A stretch of 21,355 bases of DNA from Avisuccinivibrio_A sp964399665 (GTDB taxonomy: Bacteria; Pseudomonadota; Gammaproteobacteria; Enterobacterales; Succinivibrionaceae), in NCBI GenBank assembly GCA_964399665.1, contig CAYNSI010000013.1, positions 1 through 21,355 of the forward strand, given 5' to 3'. The first letter of the stretch is position 1, and each line of letters starts with the position of its first letter. The notes beneath the pieces are model-generated. The model ran no database searches. It saw only the letters and a list, made by a program, of their open reading frames with translations, and had not been told where the DNA came from. This document shows positions 13,471 through 20,432 of the stretch, in pieces. A program made the translations under genes and the position numbers.

Positions 13471-14256
13471 TTACTCAGACTTGGCCTCGGCAGCTTCCGC
13501 AGGTTTGGCGCTGCGCCCCTGGCGGCCTCTGCGGGCGGGGCGGGGAGCGCTGTCATCACGGCGGCGCCTGCGCCCTGCAGGAGTCTGGGCATTGCGATCT
13601 TCTGACTCTTCGTGAGTCAAAGGCAGATTTCCCAGCACCTCACCTTTGAAGATCCATACCTTAACACCGATAACACCATAGGTAGTCATAGCCTCGGAAA
13701 CGGCATAATCGATGTCCGCACGAAGGGTATGAAGCGGCACGCGTCCTTCACGAAGCCATTCGGACCTTGCAATTTCAGCGCCTCCCAAACGGCCTGAGAC
13801 CTCAACCTTAATTCCCTTGGCGCCTACACGCATGGCATTTTGAATAGCCTTCTTCATGGCCCTTCTGAACATCACGCGGCGCTCTAACTGCGAGGCTATG
13901 GAATCAGCAACCAGCTTGGCATCAAGATCAGGCTTTCTGATTTCACTGATGTTAACCTGGGCAGGGACCCCGGCAATATCAGCAATCTTCCGGCGCAGCT
14001 TCTCGACATCCTCACCCTTCTTGCCAATCACAATCCCAGGACGTGCTGTATGGATGGTAACGCGGATGCTTTTTGCCGGACGGTCGATGACAATGCGGGA
14101 TACGGACGCATTCTTAAGCTCTTTGCTAAGATACTTGCGTACTTCAAAGTCACCTTTTACATTGGCTGCAAAATTTGCACTTGAGGCATACCAGACCGAT
14201 GAGTAGGGTTTGGTAATTCCGAGTCTTATTCCAATAGGATTTACTTTCTGACCCAT
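13471..14256 (-). CDS. rpsC: 30S ribosomal protein S3
   Basis: A 261-residue S3, part of the mRNA entry channel. It has the N-terminal segment GQKVNPIGIRLGIT, a KH type-2 domain with VIGKKGEDVEKLRRK, and the C-domain with RRVMFRRAMKKAIQNAMR, carrying the basic residues used in mRNA unwinding. E. coli S3 has 233 residues; here the extra length is a C-terminal tail rich in Arg, Pro, Ala and Glu after LPLTHEE, including an RRRRR run. ATG at 14256 with AAGGAG, which overlaps the end of rplV (gap 1 bp). Confidence 0.97.
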   Translation of the reverse strand: MGQKVNPIGIRLGITKPYSSVWYASSANFAANVKGDFEVRKYLSKELKNASVSRIVIDRPAKSIRVTIHTARPGIVIGKKGEDVEKLRRKIADIAGVPAQVNISEIRKPDLDAKLVADSIASQLERRVMFRRAMKKAIQNAMRVGAKGIKVEVSGRLGGAEIARSEWLREGRVPLHTLRADIDYAVSEAMTTYGVIGVKVWIFKGEVLGNLPLTHEESEDRNAQTPAGRRRRRDDSAPRPARRGRQGRSAKPAEAAEAKSE

Positions 14257-14257
14257 G

Positions 14258-14620
14258 TTAACTCCTTATCATCGGGCGCTCGGCGACACAAACACTGATG
14301 TGTGAAGTACGCTTGACGATACGGTCAGCGCGTCCTTTGGCACGCGGCATGATACGCTTTAAAGATGGACCTTCATCGACCATGATGCTTGCAACATACA
14401 GCCTGTCAACATCCAGTGAGTCATTGTTCTCAGCATTGGCAACAGCTGAACTCAATACCTTGTAGATTATGGCTGCAGCCTTGCGCGGACTGAATTTAAG
14501 AAGATCCAGTGCCTTGTCTACCGGCAGTCCGCGGATCTGATCTGCAACTAAGCGGGCCTTCTGGGCAGAAGTACGGGCATAACGGTGAACAGCTTTAGTT
14601 CCTAATAATTCAAATTCCAT
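14258..14620 (-). CDS. rplV: 50S ribosomal protein L22
   Basis: A 120-residue L22 whose long beta-hairpin lines the peptide exit tunnel. Seen: RTSAQKARLVADQIRGLPVD, SPRKAAAIIYKVLSSAVANAE in parts, and the hairpin with SLKRIMPRAKGRADRIVKR. The E. coli Met-Lys-Arg at the hairpin tip, whose deletion gives macrolide resistance, reads Leu-Lys-Arg. E. coli L22 has 110 residues; the extra ones are mainly N-terminal. ATG at 14620, 11 bp after rpsS. Confidence 0.97.
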   Translation of the reverse strand: MEFELLGTKAVHRYARTSAQKARLVADQIRGLPVDKALDLLKFSPRKAAAIIYKVLSSAVANAENNDSLDVDRLYVASIMVDEGPSLKRIMPRAKGRADRIVKRTSHISVCVAERPMIRS

Positions 14621-14631
14621 TACACTTACTC

Positions 14632-14907
14632 CTACCTGGATTTCTTGTCAGCAGCGGCGTGACCGCGGAAAGTACGGGTAGGGGCAAACTCACCCAGCTT
14701 ATGCCCCACCATTTCATCGGAAATGTACACCGGTACATGCTGTCTGCCGTTGTGCACTGCTATAGTCATACCTATCATAGTAGGTACAATCATCGAGCGG
14801 CGCGACCAGGTCTTAATAGGCCTCTTGTCGTTGTCCTGCAGCGCCTTCTCGACTTTCTTTAAAAGGTGCTCATCAATGAACGGCCCTTTCTTTAAAGAAC
14901 GTGGCAT
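14632..14907 (-). CDS. rpsS: 30S ribosomal protein S19
   Basis: A 91-residue S19 of the 30S head, partner of S13. Landmarks are MPRSLKKGPFIDEHLLKKVE, KTWSRRSMIVPTMIG, NGRQHVPVYISDEMVGHKLG and the closing FAPTRTFRGHAAADKKSR. ATG at 14907, 17 bp after rplB. Length matches E. coli within a residue. Confidence 0.97.
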   Translation of the reverse strand: MPRSLKKGPFIDEHLLKKVEKALQDNDKRPIKTWSRRSMIVPTMIGMTIAVHNGRQHVPVYISDEMVGHKLGEFAPTRTFRGHAAADKKSR

Positions 14908-14924
14908 ATTAATTCCTCAACTAA

Positions 14925-15740
14925 TTAGCGGTGGTGAACGATGTACTTCTCAGTACGCTTGTTCTTGCGGGTCTTGTAACCCTTGCACGGAGTTCCCCAC
15001 GGAGAACGCGGCTGAATACCCTTGTTACGGCCTTCACCGCCGCCATGCGGGTGATCAATAGGATTCATGGCCACACCGCGGACGGTGGGTCTAATCCCGC
15101 GCCAGCGTGATGCCCCGGCCTTGCCCAATTGTCTGAGCATGTGCTCGGAGTTGCCGACTTCACCTACGGTGGCACGTCCGTTTGCAAGCACGCGGCGCAT
15201 TTCACCGGACCTCATCCTTAAGGTGACATAGTCTCCTTCACGGGCCAGGATTTGGCAGAAGACACCTGCAGAACGCGCAAACACCGCACCTGCTCCGGGG
15301 ACCAGTTCCACGGCGTGAACATTGGTGCCCACAGGAATATTTCTAAGCGGCAGAGCATTGCCTACTTTGATGGGGGCAGAATCACCTGACATGATCCTGT
15401 CACCGGCCTTAAGCCCCTTGGGGGCCAAAATATAACGGCGCTCGCCGTCGTTATAAACTACCAGGGCAATGTGGGCGCTGCGGTTGGGATCATATTCCAA
15501 ACGCTCAACACGTGCCTCAATACCGTCCTTTTGACGCTTAAAGTCAATCAGACGATAGCGCTGCTTGTGCCCGCCGCCTATGTGCCTGGTGGTAATGTGA
15601 CCATAATTGTCGCGGCCTCCTGTTTTACGCTTTTGTACCACAAGAGGTGCAAAGGGACCGCCCTTCCACAGATCCGGATTTTTAACCTGAATGACGTGAC
15701 GACGTCCTGCGGAGGTTGGCTTAGCTTTGATAACAGCCAT
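14925..15740 (-). CDS. rplB: 50S ribosomal protein L2
   Basis: A 271-residue L2, near the peptidyl-transferase centre and needed for subunit joining. It contains KPTSAGRRHVIQVKNPDL, GGRDNYGHITTRHIGGGHK, the SH3-like middle domain with GDYVTLRMRSGEMRRV and the conserved MNPIDHPHGGGEGRNKG, which includes the His (E. coli H229) linked to activity. ATG at 15740 shares a base with the rplW stop. E. coli L2 has 273 residues. Confidence 0.98.
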   Translation of the reverse strand: MAVIKAKPTSAGRRHVIQVKNPDLWKGGPFAPLVVQKRKTGGRDNYGHITTRHIGGGHKQRYRLIDFKRQKDGIEARVERLEYDPNRSAHIALVVYNDGERRYILAPKGLKAGDRIMSGDSAPIKVGNALPLRNIPVGTNVHAVELVPGAGAVFARSAGVFCQILAREGDYVTLRMRSGEMRRVLANGRATVGEVGNSEHMLRQLGKAGASRWRGIRPTVRGVAMNPIDHPHGGGEGRNKGIQPRSPWGTPCKGYKTRKNKRTEKYIVHHR

Positions 15741-16045
15741 TAGTTGCTCTCCTTCTGGGCATCAATTGACAAGGTCTCGCCTTCCTTTAATATGATATAG
15801 GCCTTCTTCCAGTCGCTGCGACGGCCGATGCCGTGAATGGTGCGGCGGGATTTTCCTTTAACGTTTAAAGTACGTACTGCCTTGACCTGAACGTCGAAAA
15901 TAGTCTCGACAGCCTCTTTAATTTCGGGTTTGCTGGCATCCTTGAGGACTTTAAATGTATAGGTATTACATTTTTCCACCAGGGCATTGGACTTTTCTGA
16001 CACAACAGGAGCCTGCAACACTCTCATTAAACGGGAGTTATTCAT
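15740..16045 (-). CDS. rplW: 50S ribosomal protein L23
   Basis: A 101-residue L23, the docking site for trigger factor and SRP at the exit tunnel. Landmarks are LQAPVVSEKSNALVEKCNTY, KPEIKEAVETIFDVQV and GIGRRSDWKKAYIILKEGE. The VSEK segment includes the Glu used for trigger-factor binding (E. coli E18). The start codon overlaps the rplD stop by four bases (ATGA), so translation is coupled. Confidence 0.97.
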   Translation of the reverse strand: MNNSRLMRVLQAPVVSEKSNALVEKCNTYTFKVLKDASKPEIKEAVETIFDVQVKAVRTLNVKGKSRRTIHGIGRRSDWKKAYIILKEGETLSIDAQKESN

Positions 16046-16653
16046 TTGAGCATCTCCTCAACTTTTTTGACAGCATCAGAGGTCATTACTACTTTTTCAA
16101 AACCCACCAGGTTGACGGGGTTGAAAAGAGAAGTGCCCGGCTGGCAAACCTCAACCTTGTACAAATTGCGGGAAGCTAAAAACAGTTTCTCGTCAAATTC
16201 TGAAGTTACAATTAAAGCCCTGCTAAGGCCCATCTCTTTGAGCCATGACACCAGGGTTTTGGTCTTGTGATCAGCTATCTTAAGATCGCTGACAACCAAA
16301 AGACGGTTCTGACGTACCAGTTCAGAGAGTATGGAGCGCATTGCCGCGCGGTACATCTTACGATTAACCTTGCAGCTCCAATCCCTGGGTTTGGCAGCAA
16401 AGACGGTGCCGCCTGAGCGCCACAAAGGCGAACGGGTCGAACCTGCGCGGGCACGTCCTGTACCCTTTTGGCGGAAAGGCTTTCTACCGCCGCCTGAAAC
16501 TTCAGAGCGGGTCTTCTGCGCTTTAGTTCCGGCGCGGGCTGTGCTCAGGTAGGAAACCACTACCTGATGTACCAGCGCTTCATTGAACTCACGGCCGAAG
16601 GCATTCTCTGACACCTCAAGGCCCTGTTCAGCGCCAATCATCTTCAATTCCAT
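16042..16653 (-). CDS. rplD: 50S ribosomal protein L4
   Basis: A 203-residue L4, part of the exit tunnel constriction. In E. coli it is also the repressor of the S10 operon, acting on transcription (attenuation) and translation. Landmarks are FGREFNEALVHQVVVSYLST, the tunnel loop with KPFRQKGTGRARAGSTRSP, LWRSGGTVFAAKPRDW and the conserved C-terminal VGFEKVVMTSDAVKKVEEML. ATG at 16653, 17 bp after rplC. Its likely RNA target is the leader upstream of rpsJ. Confidence 0.97.
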   Translation of the reverse strand: MELKMIGAEQGLEVSENAFGREFNEALVHQVVVSYLSTARAGTKAQKTRSEVSGGGRKPFRQKGTGRARAGSTRSPLWRSGGTVFAAKPRDWSCKVNRKMYRAAMRSILSELVRQNRLLVVSDLKIADHKTKTLVSWLKEMGLSRALIVTSEFDEKLFLASRNLYKVEVCQPGTSLFNPVNLVGFEKVVMTSDAVKKVEEMLK

Positions 16654-16670
16654 GTTACTTTACCTTAAGG

Positions 16671-17309
16671 TTATGCCTTGACACTTGGTCTTACGATAAC
16701 GTCGCCGTTGTTGGCCCCGGGCACTGCTCCCTTGATTAAAAGGAGATTGCGCTCAGAATCAATGCGTACAACATCAAGACACTGGATAGTGACTCTCTCA
16801 TTACCCATGCGGCCGACCATCTTCTTGCCCTTGAACACACGTCCTGGGGTCTGGTTCTGTCCAATAGAACCCGGGACACGGTGGGAGCGGGAGTTGCCGT
16901 GGGTAAAGTCCTGGGTGCGGAAGTTGTAGCGCTTTACAGTACCTGCCGTACCCTTACCTTTAGACTTGCCGGTAACATCAACCTTCTTGACATCAGCAAA
17001 GGCGTCAACTTTAATTTCCGTTCCGACCTTATAGGCCTCCAACTCAGAAGGCTCCAGACGAAACTCCCAAAGGCCGCGTCCTGCGGCAACACCTGCTTTG
17101 GCGAAGTGACCAATTTCAGCCTTGGTCATGCGGCTTTGCTTACGATCCCCGGTGGTGACCTGAATAGCGCAGTAGCCGTCAGTGTCCAAATTCTTTACCT
17201 GGGTAACGCGGTTTGCCTCAACCTGAATGACGGTAACAGGAACAGATCTGCCGTCCTCATTGAACACGCGGGTCATTCCAAGCTTGCGGCCTACTAAACC
17301 GATTGACAT
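16671..17309 (-). CDS. rplC: 50S ribosomal protein L3
   Basis: A 212-residue L3, an early-assembly protein whose long loop reaches the peptidyl-transferase centre. It shows MSIGLVGRKLGMTRVFNEDG, the loop with HGNSRSHRVPGSIGQNQTPG and VFKGKKMVGRMGNERVT. The Gln methylated by PrmB in E. coli (Q150, in GQNQTPG) is conserved. ATG at 17309, 14 bp after rpsJ. E. coli L3 has 209 residues. Confidence 0.98.
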   Translation of the reverse strand: MSIGLVGRKLGMTRVFNEDGRSVPVTVIQVEANRVTQVKNLDTDGYCAIQVTTGDRKQSRMTKAEIGHFAKAGVAAGRGLWEFRLEPSELEAYKVGTEIKVDAFADVKKVDVTGKSKGKGTAGTVKRYNFRTQDFTHGNSRSHRVPGSIGQNQTPGRVFKGKKMVGRMGNERVTIQCLDVVRIDSERNLLLIKGAVPGANNGDVIVRPSVKA

Positions 17310-17323
17310 TTACTATGCTCCTC

Positions 17324-17635
17324 CTAGCGAAGGCTGATCTGAACATCGACACCGGCGGCAAGATCCAGGCGCATTAAAGCGTCTACGGTCTTTTCAGTCG
17401 GCTCCACGATGTCAACCAGGCGCTTGTGAGTACGGATTTCGTACTGATCTCTGGCATCCTTATTAACATGCGGAGAAATAAGGACGGTGTAGCGCTCCTT
17501 GCGGGTAGGAAGCGGGATAGGGCCCCGCACCTGGGCACCGGTGCGCTTTGCAGTTTCAACTATTTCAGCTGTTGAATGGTCAATCAGCCTGTGGTCATAT
17601 GCCTTGAGGCGGATCCTGATTCTTTGGTTCTGCAT
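17324..17635 (-). CDS. rpsJ: 30S ribosomal protein S10 (NusE)
   Basis: A 103-residue S10, a 30S head protein that also acts as NusE in antitermination by pairing with NusB and NusG. It contains RIRIRLKAYDHRLIDHSTAE, GPIPLPTRKERYTVLISPHV, then DQYEIRTHKRLVDIVEPTEK and the conserved end DLAAGVDVQISL. The length equals E. coli. ATG at 17635 with GGAG eight bases upstream. First gene of the S10 operon. Confidence 0.98.
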   Translation of the reverse strand: MQNQRIRIRLKAYDHRLIDHSTAEIVETAKRTGAQVRGPIPLPTRKERYTVLISPHVNKDARDQYEIRTHKRLVDIVEPTEKTVDALMRLDLAAGVDVQISLR

Positions 17636-17654
17636 TTACAGACTCCGTATACAA

Positions 17655-17710
17655 AAAAGAACAAGAAACACTTGCCTTCTGTCCTGCTGAGGGCAGAGGA
17701 AGTGTCCTAT
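17655..17710 (-). promoter_or_regulatory. Attenuator-like hairpin in the S10 leader
   Basis: The minus strand forms a long stem: ACACTT (17705-17700) pairs with AAGTGT (17673-17668), extended inward by CC/GG and TCTG/CAGA with a bulged A. It is followed by the T-rich TTCTTGTTCTTTTTT. The position, about 35-70 bases before rpsJ in a leader of about 180 bases, corresponds to the E. coli hairpin where L4 and NusA stop transcription. The L4 interaction is inferred. Confidence 0.55.
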
Positions 17711-17821
17711 TTTTTAATCCTCCCAAAATCAGGGAGAGTCACTGCAGCCACATTATTCTAAATGGAGGGCTGGATCCGTCAACGAGCCTTAAAGCTCACG
17801 GAAAAAAACAAAAGTCTGCAT

Positions 17822-17849
17822 ATTATATGCAAGAAAATTGCTTTTGCAA
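17822..17849 (-). promoter_or_regulatory. Promoter of the S10 operon
   Basis: On the minus strand there is a -35 TTGCAA (17849-17844), a 16-bp spacer and a perfect -10 TATAAT (17827-17822). Transcription would start near 17815, giving a leader of about 180 bases. An A/T-rich tract at 17852-17878, just upstream of the -35, could act as an UP element. Confidence 0.75.
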
Positions 17850-18113
17850 GGTTTAATTTTTTTTTAAATTGCAAAAGACATTAAATGGCCTAAAAAGTAC
17901 CTGACTAAAACTTCGCCTTAGAGAAAACTTAAAAAAACTTAATCAGAATAACAATTTGAATTAACAGAGAATCTTAAACATTTACCATGGGATGCGGACC
18001 TCCAAATAACTTGGTCTTTAAAATAACATTGGCTTTAAAAAGCTTGAAGATATAGGCTTTAAGTAAATCTTGTAAGACGCAGGTTGGATGCCTGTCGGCC
18101 GAATAACTGTTGG

Positions 18114-18201
18114 GTAACACTACAGCTTACGATTCAAACATTAACAGCGATTAATCTTATGCCGCTAATTTGCCTGAAATTGTGGCAGGAGAGCTTTTGC
18201 A
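18114..18201 (+). repeat. Dispersed imperfect repeat, copy 2
   Basis: The plus-strand counterpart of the minus-strand repeat at 54-120, with a 21-bp extra block near its 5' end (about 18123-18143). That block carries CTTACGATTC, which also occurs at 19753-19762. The shared core GCTAATTTGC is at 18164-18173. Confidence 0.6.
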
Positions 18202-18249
18202 TTATTGAATTCAACAAAACCGCTGGGAGAATCTGCCAGGGCGAAGAGT

Positions 18250-18277
18250 TTGCCAAACATCCATCCCACCTTATAAT
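18250..18277 (+). promoter_or_regulatory. Probable queH promoter
   Basis: A -35 TTGCCA (18250-18255), a 16-bp spacer and a perfect -10 TATAAT (18272-18277) lie about 75 bp upstream of the queH ATG, on the same strand. Confidence 0.6.
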
Positions 18278-18351
18278 AGGTCAGCATTCTAAAAATCAAA
18301 CCCCACCGATTGATTTATTGCAAAAGGCTTTTACCTTAGGACTAAAAGAAT

Positions 18352-18990
18352 ATGGGCCTGATACTACCGGGGGACTTTGGCAGCACCCCGCGACCTGAAC
18401 TTACTCTTCCAAAAGGTTTTACAGGACTGCTGCTTCACTGCTGCTGCGCCCCCTGTGCAGGAGCTGTTTTAGAATGCCTCAAGGTAAACCGCATAAGACC
18501 GTTGGTGTTTTTTTACAACCCTAATATCATGCCCAAAGAAGAATATGAAAAAAGGCGCGGTGAGCTTACTGCCTTATGTGAGCTGCTTGATTTTCCCTGT
18601 GTAACAGGCGATTACAATGTCAATGAATTTCTTGCGATGGTAAAAGGTCATGAGCATGATCCAGAAAGAGGGCAGCGCTGTTTGATCTGTTTTACTCACC
18701 GTCTTGAGGTAAGTGCAAGATTTGGAAAGAAGCGGGGGCTGTCACATTTTGCCACCACCTTAGCTTCCTCACGCTGGAAGAGTAAAAAGATGATTGATGA
18801 TGCAGCAAATGCTGCAGCAGAAAAAGTCGGAGGCATTCAATATTGGAATGAGGACTGGCGCAAAGGGGGTATGATTGTAAGACGCAATGAACTTGTCAAA
18901 AGCTTTTCTTTCTACAATCAGGATTACTGCGGCTGTATTTACAGCAGGGAATATAAAGACCGTAAAACCTCAGGTGCAAAAAGGACTTAA
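18352..18990 (+). CDS. queH: Epoxyqueuosine reductase QueH
   Basis: A 212-residue QueH (formerly DUF208), which reduces epoxyqueuosine to queuosine in the anticodon of tRNAs reading NAY codons. It is a non-homologous replacement for QueG. Conserved cysteines are present: HCCCAPC at 29-35, RCLIC with C110 and C113, and YCGC with C193 and C195. The adjacent pair near C31-C32 plus C110/C113 are the expected iron-sulfur ligands. YNPNI, GDY and TTLASSRWK segments also fit. ATG at 18352 with AGGA ten bases upstream; an N-terminal stretch of about 27 residues precedes the first Cys motif. It stands alone, convergent with pyrE. Confidence 0.92.
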   Translation: MGLILPGDFGSTPRPELTLPKGFTGLLLHCCCAPCAGAVLECLKVNRIRPLVFFYNPNIMPKEEYEKRRGELTALCELLDFPCVTGDYNVNEFLAMVKGHEHDPERGQRCLICFTHRLEVSARFGKKRGLSHFATTLASSRWKSKKMIDDAANAAAEKVGGIQYWNEDWRKGGMIVRRNELVKSFSFYNQDYCGCIYSREYKDRKTSGAKRT

Positions 18991-19000
18991 ATCTTCCTGT

Positions 19001-19020
19001 AAGGCACGGCGCCTTGCCTT
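19001..19020. terminator. Weak bidirectional terminator candidate
   Basis: AAGGCA and TGCCTT pair across an 8-base loop in the 42-bp gap between the convergent queH and pyrE genes. Neither side has a strong U tract, so the call is tentative. Confidence 0.3.
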
Positions 19021-19032
19021 AATCCCGCCGCC

Positions 19033-19680
19033 TTAATCCTGTGCTCCATAGATTTCCCGGTATTCATGCATGGCCTCAAGATGAGGCTTTAGGATCTCAT
19101 CGTCTTCCAAATAGGAAATTAAATCACTGAAGGTAATGATGGACACTATAGAGATCCCAAGATCTTCTTTAATTTCCTTAATGGCCGACATACTGCCAGA
19201 ACCTTTTTCCTCACGATCCATGGCAATTACCGCCCCGTTTAAATGTGCCCCCGCCTTTTTGATAATGTCATAACTTTCATAAATTGCCGTCCCTGCTGTT
19301 ATTACATCATCTATTAACACTACATTTCCGGTAAGTTTGGCTCCCACTAGAGAGCCGCCTTCTCCATGATCTTTTATTTCCTTTCTGTTAAAGCACCATG
19401 GGACATTGATATTGTGCTTATCTGCCAAAGCCATAGCCGCAGCACAAGCCAAAGGAATTCCTTTGTAGGCCGGTCCGAAAAGCACATCATACTTAAGATC
19501 TGATCCTATCAAGGCCTGTGCATAGCACGAACCTAAAACCGCTAAATCCTCTCCGGTGCAAAAAAGTCCGGCATTAAAAAAATAGGGACTGACCCGTCCT
19601 GATTTGAGAATAAAACTGCCAAACTTTAAGATCCCTTTTTCAAGTGCCAGTTCAATAAAGCGATGTTTATAATCGAGCAT
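19033..19680 (-). CDS. pyrE: Orotate phosphoribosyltransferase
   Basis: A 215-residue cytosolic enzyme that joins orotate to PRPP to make OMP, the fifth step of pyrimidine synthesis. The PRPP-binding signature VVLIDDVITAGTA lies at 120-132, with acidic D124-D125. The flexible catalytic loop RKEIKDHGEGG is at 99-109, and FGPAYKGIPLA at 68-78 contributes the conserved Lys. Length matches E. coli PyrE (213). ATG at 19680 with AAGGAA six bases upstream. It appears monocistronic. I see no rph gene or clear UTP-sensing attenuator upstream, unlike E. coli rph-pyrE. Confidence 0.95.
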   Translation of the reverse strand: MLDYKHRFIELALEKGILKFGSFILKSGRVSPYFFNAGLFCTGEDLAVLGSCYAQALIGSDLKYDVLFGPAYKGIPLACAAAMALADKHNINVPWCFNRKEIKDHGEGGSLVGAKLTGNVVLIDDVITAGTAIYESYDIIKKAGAHLNGAVIAMDREEKGSGSMSAIKEIKEDLGISIVSIITFSDLISYLEDDEILKPHLEAMHEYREIYGAQD

Positions 19681-20102
19681 GCCAACTTCCTTAGGTTACT
19701 AACCCCACTGATTCTAACCCAATCTGTAAGCTTATGGTTTTTAGCAATACGACTTACGATTCCACAAGTGATTCTGTTCATTTTGTTGAAATTAACAAAA
19801 AGTTCATGCAGCTAATTTGCTGTAGTTTACTATCCTAACCTTACCATAGCTTACAAAATCAGACAGAGCTATTTTTGCCAAAACATAGGAGTCACTAGTT
19901 TTAAACCTTTTGTAATAGATTGAAAAAAAGCCTAAAAAAGCAGAACAGGCTCAGTGCACTAACAACAGTATCTCAGATGTTGGAAGATACATTCATGACT
20001 ACATAGAAAAATGGGTTATGAATGATGAAAAGTCTCGAATTGCTGCAAAGTCCGAGGGCTTATGTGCGTGATAAAATACATTCAGTTCTTTGTGAGCTTC
20101 AA
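19681..20102. other. Intergenic region upstream of pyrE
   Basis: About 420 bp of AT-rich DNA with no recognisable gene. It must contain the pyrE promoter, but no strong -35/-10 pair stands out. Repeat copy 3 lies here. A frame of about 50 codons ending near 20071 is open but unrecognised. Confidence 0.5.
19753..19825 (+). repeat. Dispersed repeat, degenerate copy 3
   Basis: It shares CTTACGATTC (19753-19762) and ATGCAGCTAATTTGC (ending 19820) with copy 2 in the same order, but with about 20 bp more between them. Similarity is patchy, so this is a weaker member of the family. Confidence 0.4.
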
Positions 20103-20142
20103 CCCCTTGCAGGAAGGGGCTTTAAGGGAGTTTTTCAACTCC
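20103..20142 (+). other. Two consecutive perfect hairpins
   Basis: CCCCTT/AAGGGG with a 5-base loop (20103-20119) is followed seven bases later by GGAGTT/AACTCC with a 4-base loop (20127-20142). No gene uses them as an obvious terminator. They lie just upstream of the IS66-like remnant. Confidence 0.5.
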
Positions 20143-20174
20143 GAAAGTCGAGTCTATAATATTAGGAATATTAG

Positions 20175-20330
20175 GCTGCAGATTTGCTTGAAACGGCATA
20201 TAACCTCCTCAATGTGTTAAAACTGTTAGTGCTCAGTGAAACGGATGCACTATCTTCGCTAATAACACATAAGGTTGTGAAGGACGTGTATACCGACCTG
20301 TTACCTTGGCACTGGAACCTGCCTGAAAGG
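20175..20330 (+). pseudogene. IS66-family transposase C-terminal remnant
   Basis: The plus-strand frame reads AADLLETAYNLL, later ITHKVVKDVYTDLLPWHW and NLPE. This resembles the C-terminal domain of IS66 TnpC transposases, which begins with a helix like LxxTA and ends DELLPWNW. A stop codon (TAG, 20172-20174) lies directly upstream in frame, and no DDE catalytic region or partner orfs are visible. It is therefore a decayed fragment of about 50 residues. The reading frame continues into GC-rich DNA by chance. Identification rests on a short motif. Confidence 0.45.
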
Positions 20331-20432
20331 CTCATGCCCCAACCACATGCAGTCACCATGAGGGCAATGCCAACGGTTGGGGTCCCCGATGCGGTCCGGT
20401 CCTGTCCGATTCGGGACCCGGGCTTGGATCCC

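Larger units (their letters stand above)
17850..18351. other. Intergenic region between S10 promoter and queH
   Basis: About 500 bp without a convincing gene. It is AT-rich and holds an A/T tract behind the S10 promoter, repeat copy 2 and the queH promoter. An open frame at 18084-18398 crosses the repeat and the queH start, has no family resemblance, and is not called. Confidence 0.6.

Noticed and set aside
18084..18398. Plus-strand open frame of 104 codons overlapping the queH start
   Set aside because: No family resemblance and no ribosome binding site. It runs through the dispersed repeat, and the other repeat copies do not preserve the frame. Mismatches show no third-position bias.
19919..20071. 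Short plus-strand frame with a charged product, possibly another transposase fragment
   Set aside because: About 50 codons, bounded by stops, no motif I can name and no start signal; too weak to call.
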